This document shows, one piece after another, positions 47,724-47,997 of a DNA stretch of 47,997 nucleotides. The notes beneath the pieces are model-generated. The model did no database searches. It was not told the origin of the DNA and saw nothing but the letters and a program-made list of their open reading frames with translations. Position numbers and translations under genes: made by a program. The stretch is taken from positions 1 to 47,997 of the forward strand of contig DHGP01000042.1 in NCBI GenBank assembly GCA_002402825.1, in the 5' to 3' direction. Each line of letters begins with the position of its first letter. Positions within the stretch are counted from its first letter, which is position 1. The DNA comes from Firmicutes bacterium UBA4795 (GTDB lineage: Bacteria > Bacillota > Desulfotomaculia > Desulfotomaculales > Nap2-2B).

Positions 47724-47807
47724 TTACAGAATTAAAATGAGCAGGATAATTATAATTAAAATAATCAGCCATCCACCACTTGCTTCCATATTTTTAATGT
47801 CAAGCAT
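47724..47807 (-). CDS. 27-aa single-helix membrane microprotein
   Basis: ATG 47807 is preceded by AAGGAGAAAGGGGG with spacing of about eight bases. The peptide starts MLDIKNMEASGGW and continues with a 14-residue run of Ile and Leu, an obvious transmembrane helix, then stops. It resembles in shape the tiny YjcZ-type proteins of sporulating Bacillales (Gly-rich start, Ile/Leu helix), but the sequence is too simple to assign. It sits alone among family 2 repeats, upstream of dprA in the same orientation. Confidence 0.5.
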   Translation of the reverse strand: MLDIKNMEASGGWLIILIIIILLILIL

Positions 47808-47835
47808 TAAAGCTGCCCCCTTTCTCCTTAATTTT

Positions 47836-47860
47836 GTAACTATTCAGGTAGGCACAGAGG
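47836..47860. repeat. Family 2 cap GTAACTATTCAGG plus units
   Basis: GTAACTATTCAGG, TA, GGCACAGAGG. Same layout and plus-strand orientation as 47255, but only one and a half GGCACA units remain. It lies just upstream of the microprotein gene. Confidence 0.7.
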
Positions 47861-47956
47861 TCTCATTGATAGTTTTTAGTGGATAGTTTTGAGTTTTTAG
47901 TCTCAACATTGGTACTTCCTTTTCTGTAAACTAAAAACTGTCAACTACCTACTACT

Positions 47957-47997
47957 AGAGATCTGCAAGTCTGGCAAAAAACTTTGTGCCTTTGTGC
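47957..47997. repeat. Second copy of the family 2 interior, cut by the window end
   Basis: AGAGATCTGCAAGTCTGGCA and the following AAAAACTTTGTGCC match, in inverted orientation, 47291-47324 of the element upstream of dprA, with at most a small indel in the A/T run. The element continues beyond the window. Between 47860 and 47957 further AGTTTTTAGT/ACTAAAAACT inverted pieces occur but no gene. Confidence 0.75.

Noticed and set aside
47566..47886. 106-codon plus-strand open frame
   Set aside because: Its middle is translation of repeat family 2 units (LLLCPFVPLLL); no ribosome site and it overlaps the microprotein gene in antisense.
47255..47997. CRISPR or integron-like array
   Set aside because: The GGCACAAA units are tandem and irregular with no spacer periodicity; no cas gene or integrase is near (xerC at 42989 is the housekeeping recombinase).

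Overview
The window reads as chromosome of a spore-forming, Gram-positive Clostridia-type bacterium, closest in style to the Peptococcaceae/Desulfotomaculum/Thermincola assemblage; I cannot fix the genus. Reasons: a tricistronic GerA-type germinant receptor and a SleB-like cortex hydrolase (endospores), CodY with the dprA-topA-xerC-hslVU-codY block, the infC-rpmI-rplT / pheST / zapA / mutS2 block seen across Firmicutes, strong SigA-like promoters and AGGAGG ribosome sites. A bifunctional fructose-bisphosphate aldolase/phosphatase and a PFK with an unusual donor-site pair hint at a thermophilic or autotrophic/gluconeogenic lineage, which is inference only. Almost all genes are housekeeping; the unusual material is in short dispersed repeats, odd start codons and small genes.

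Layout. 1-570: 3' truncated tRNA-Trp (minus) with its promoter, then a 205-bp miniature element derived from an ISNCY-type insertion sequence. 570-6055: a zinc-ribbon microprotein, a UPF0182 membrane protein, phosphofructokinase and a GT4 lipid glycosyltransferase. 6394-9407: a P-loop/Asp23-like protein, a LysM-SleB hydrolase, tyrS. 9676-11862: class A penicillin-binding protein. 11905-26162 (all minus, so read right to left): infC-rpmI-rplT, ktrB-ktrA, an SpoU-type rRNA methylase, a YqzL-like microprotein, pheS-pheT, zapA, an AAG-type DNA glycosylase, a NIF3-like protein, mutS2, thrS. infC starts at an AUU codon behind an attenuator-like hairpin. 26589-28642: ddl and a UPF0173 hydrolase. 28808-33149: germinant receptor A-B-C plus a 73-residue two-helix protein. 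33405-39052: FBP aldolase/phosphatase, cobT under a cobalamin riboswitch, a DUF2148 ferredoxin-like protein, a GH15 glucoamylase-like enzyme. 39054-47215 (minus): dprA, topA, xerC, hslV, hslU, codY, with one cysteine-rich gene of opposite orientation wedged between xerC and hslV.

Dispersed repeats are the most distinctive feature. Family 1 consists of short palindromes ending in GTAGGG/CCCTAC with variable cores; copies lie between genes, immediately at stop codons, and in frame inside pheT, the DNA glycosylase gene and mutS2 (twice); a relative forms the C-terminal tail of ribosomal protein L20 and overlaps the start of ktrB. Family 2 is built from GGCACAAA/GGCACAGAG units, often capped by GTAACTAYTCAGG. 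Family 3 has a GTCGTCAGTGGTC/CGACGACTG pattern, twice in the infC leader. A roughly 100-bp nested palindrome with a G-quadruplex-type core separates the germination A and B genes, and a perfect 34-bp palindrome sits at the start of the cysteine-rich gene.
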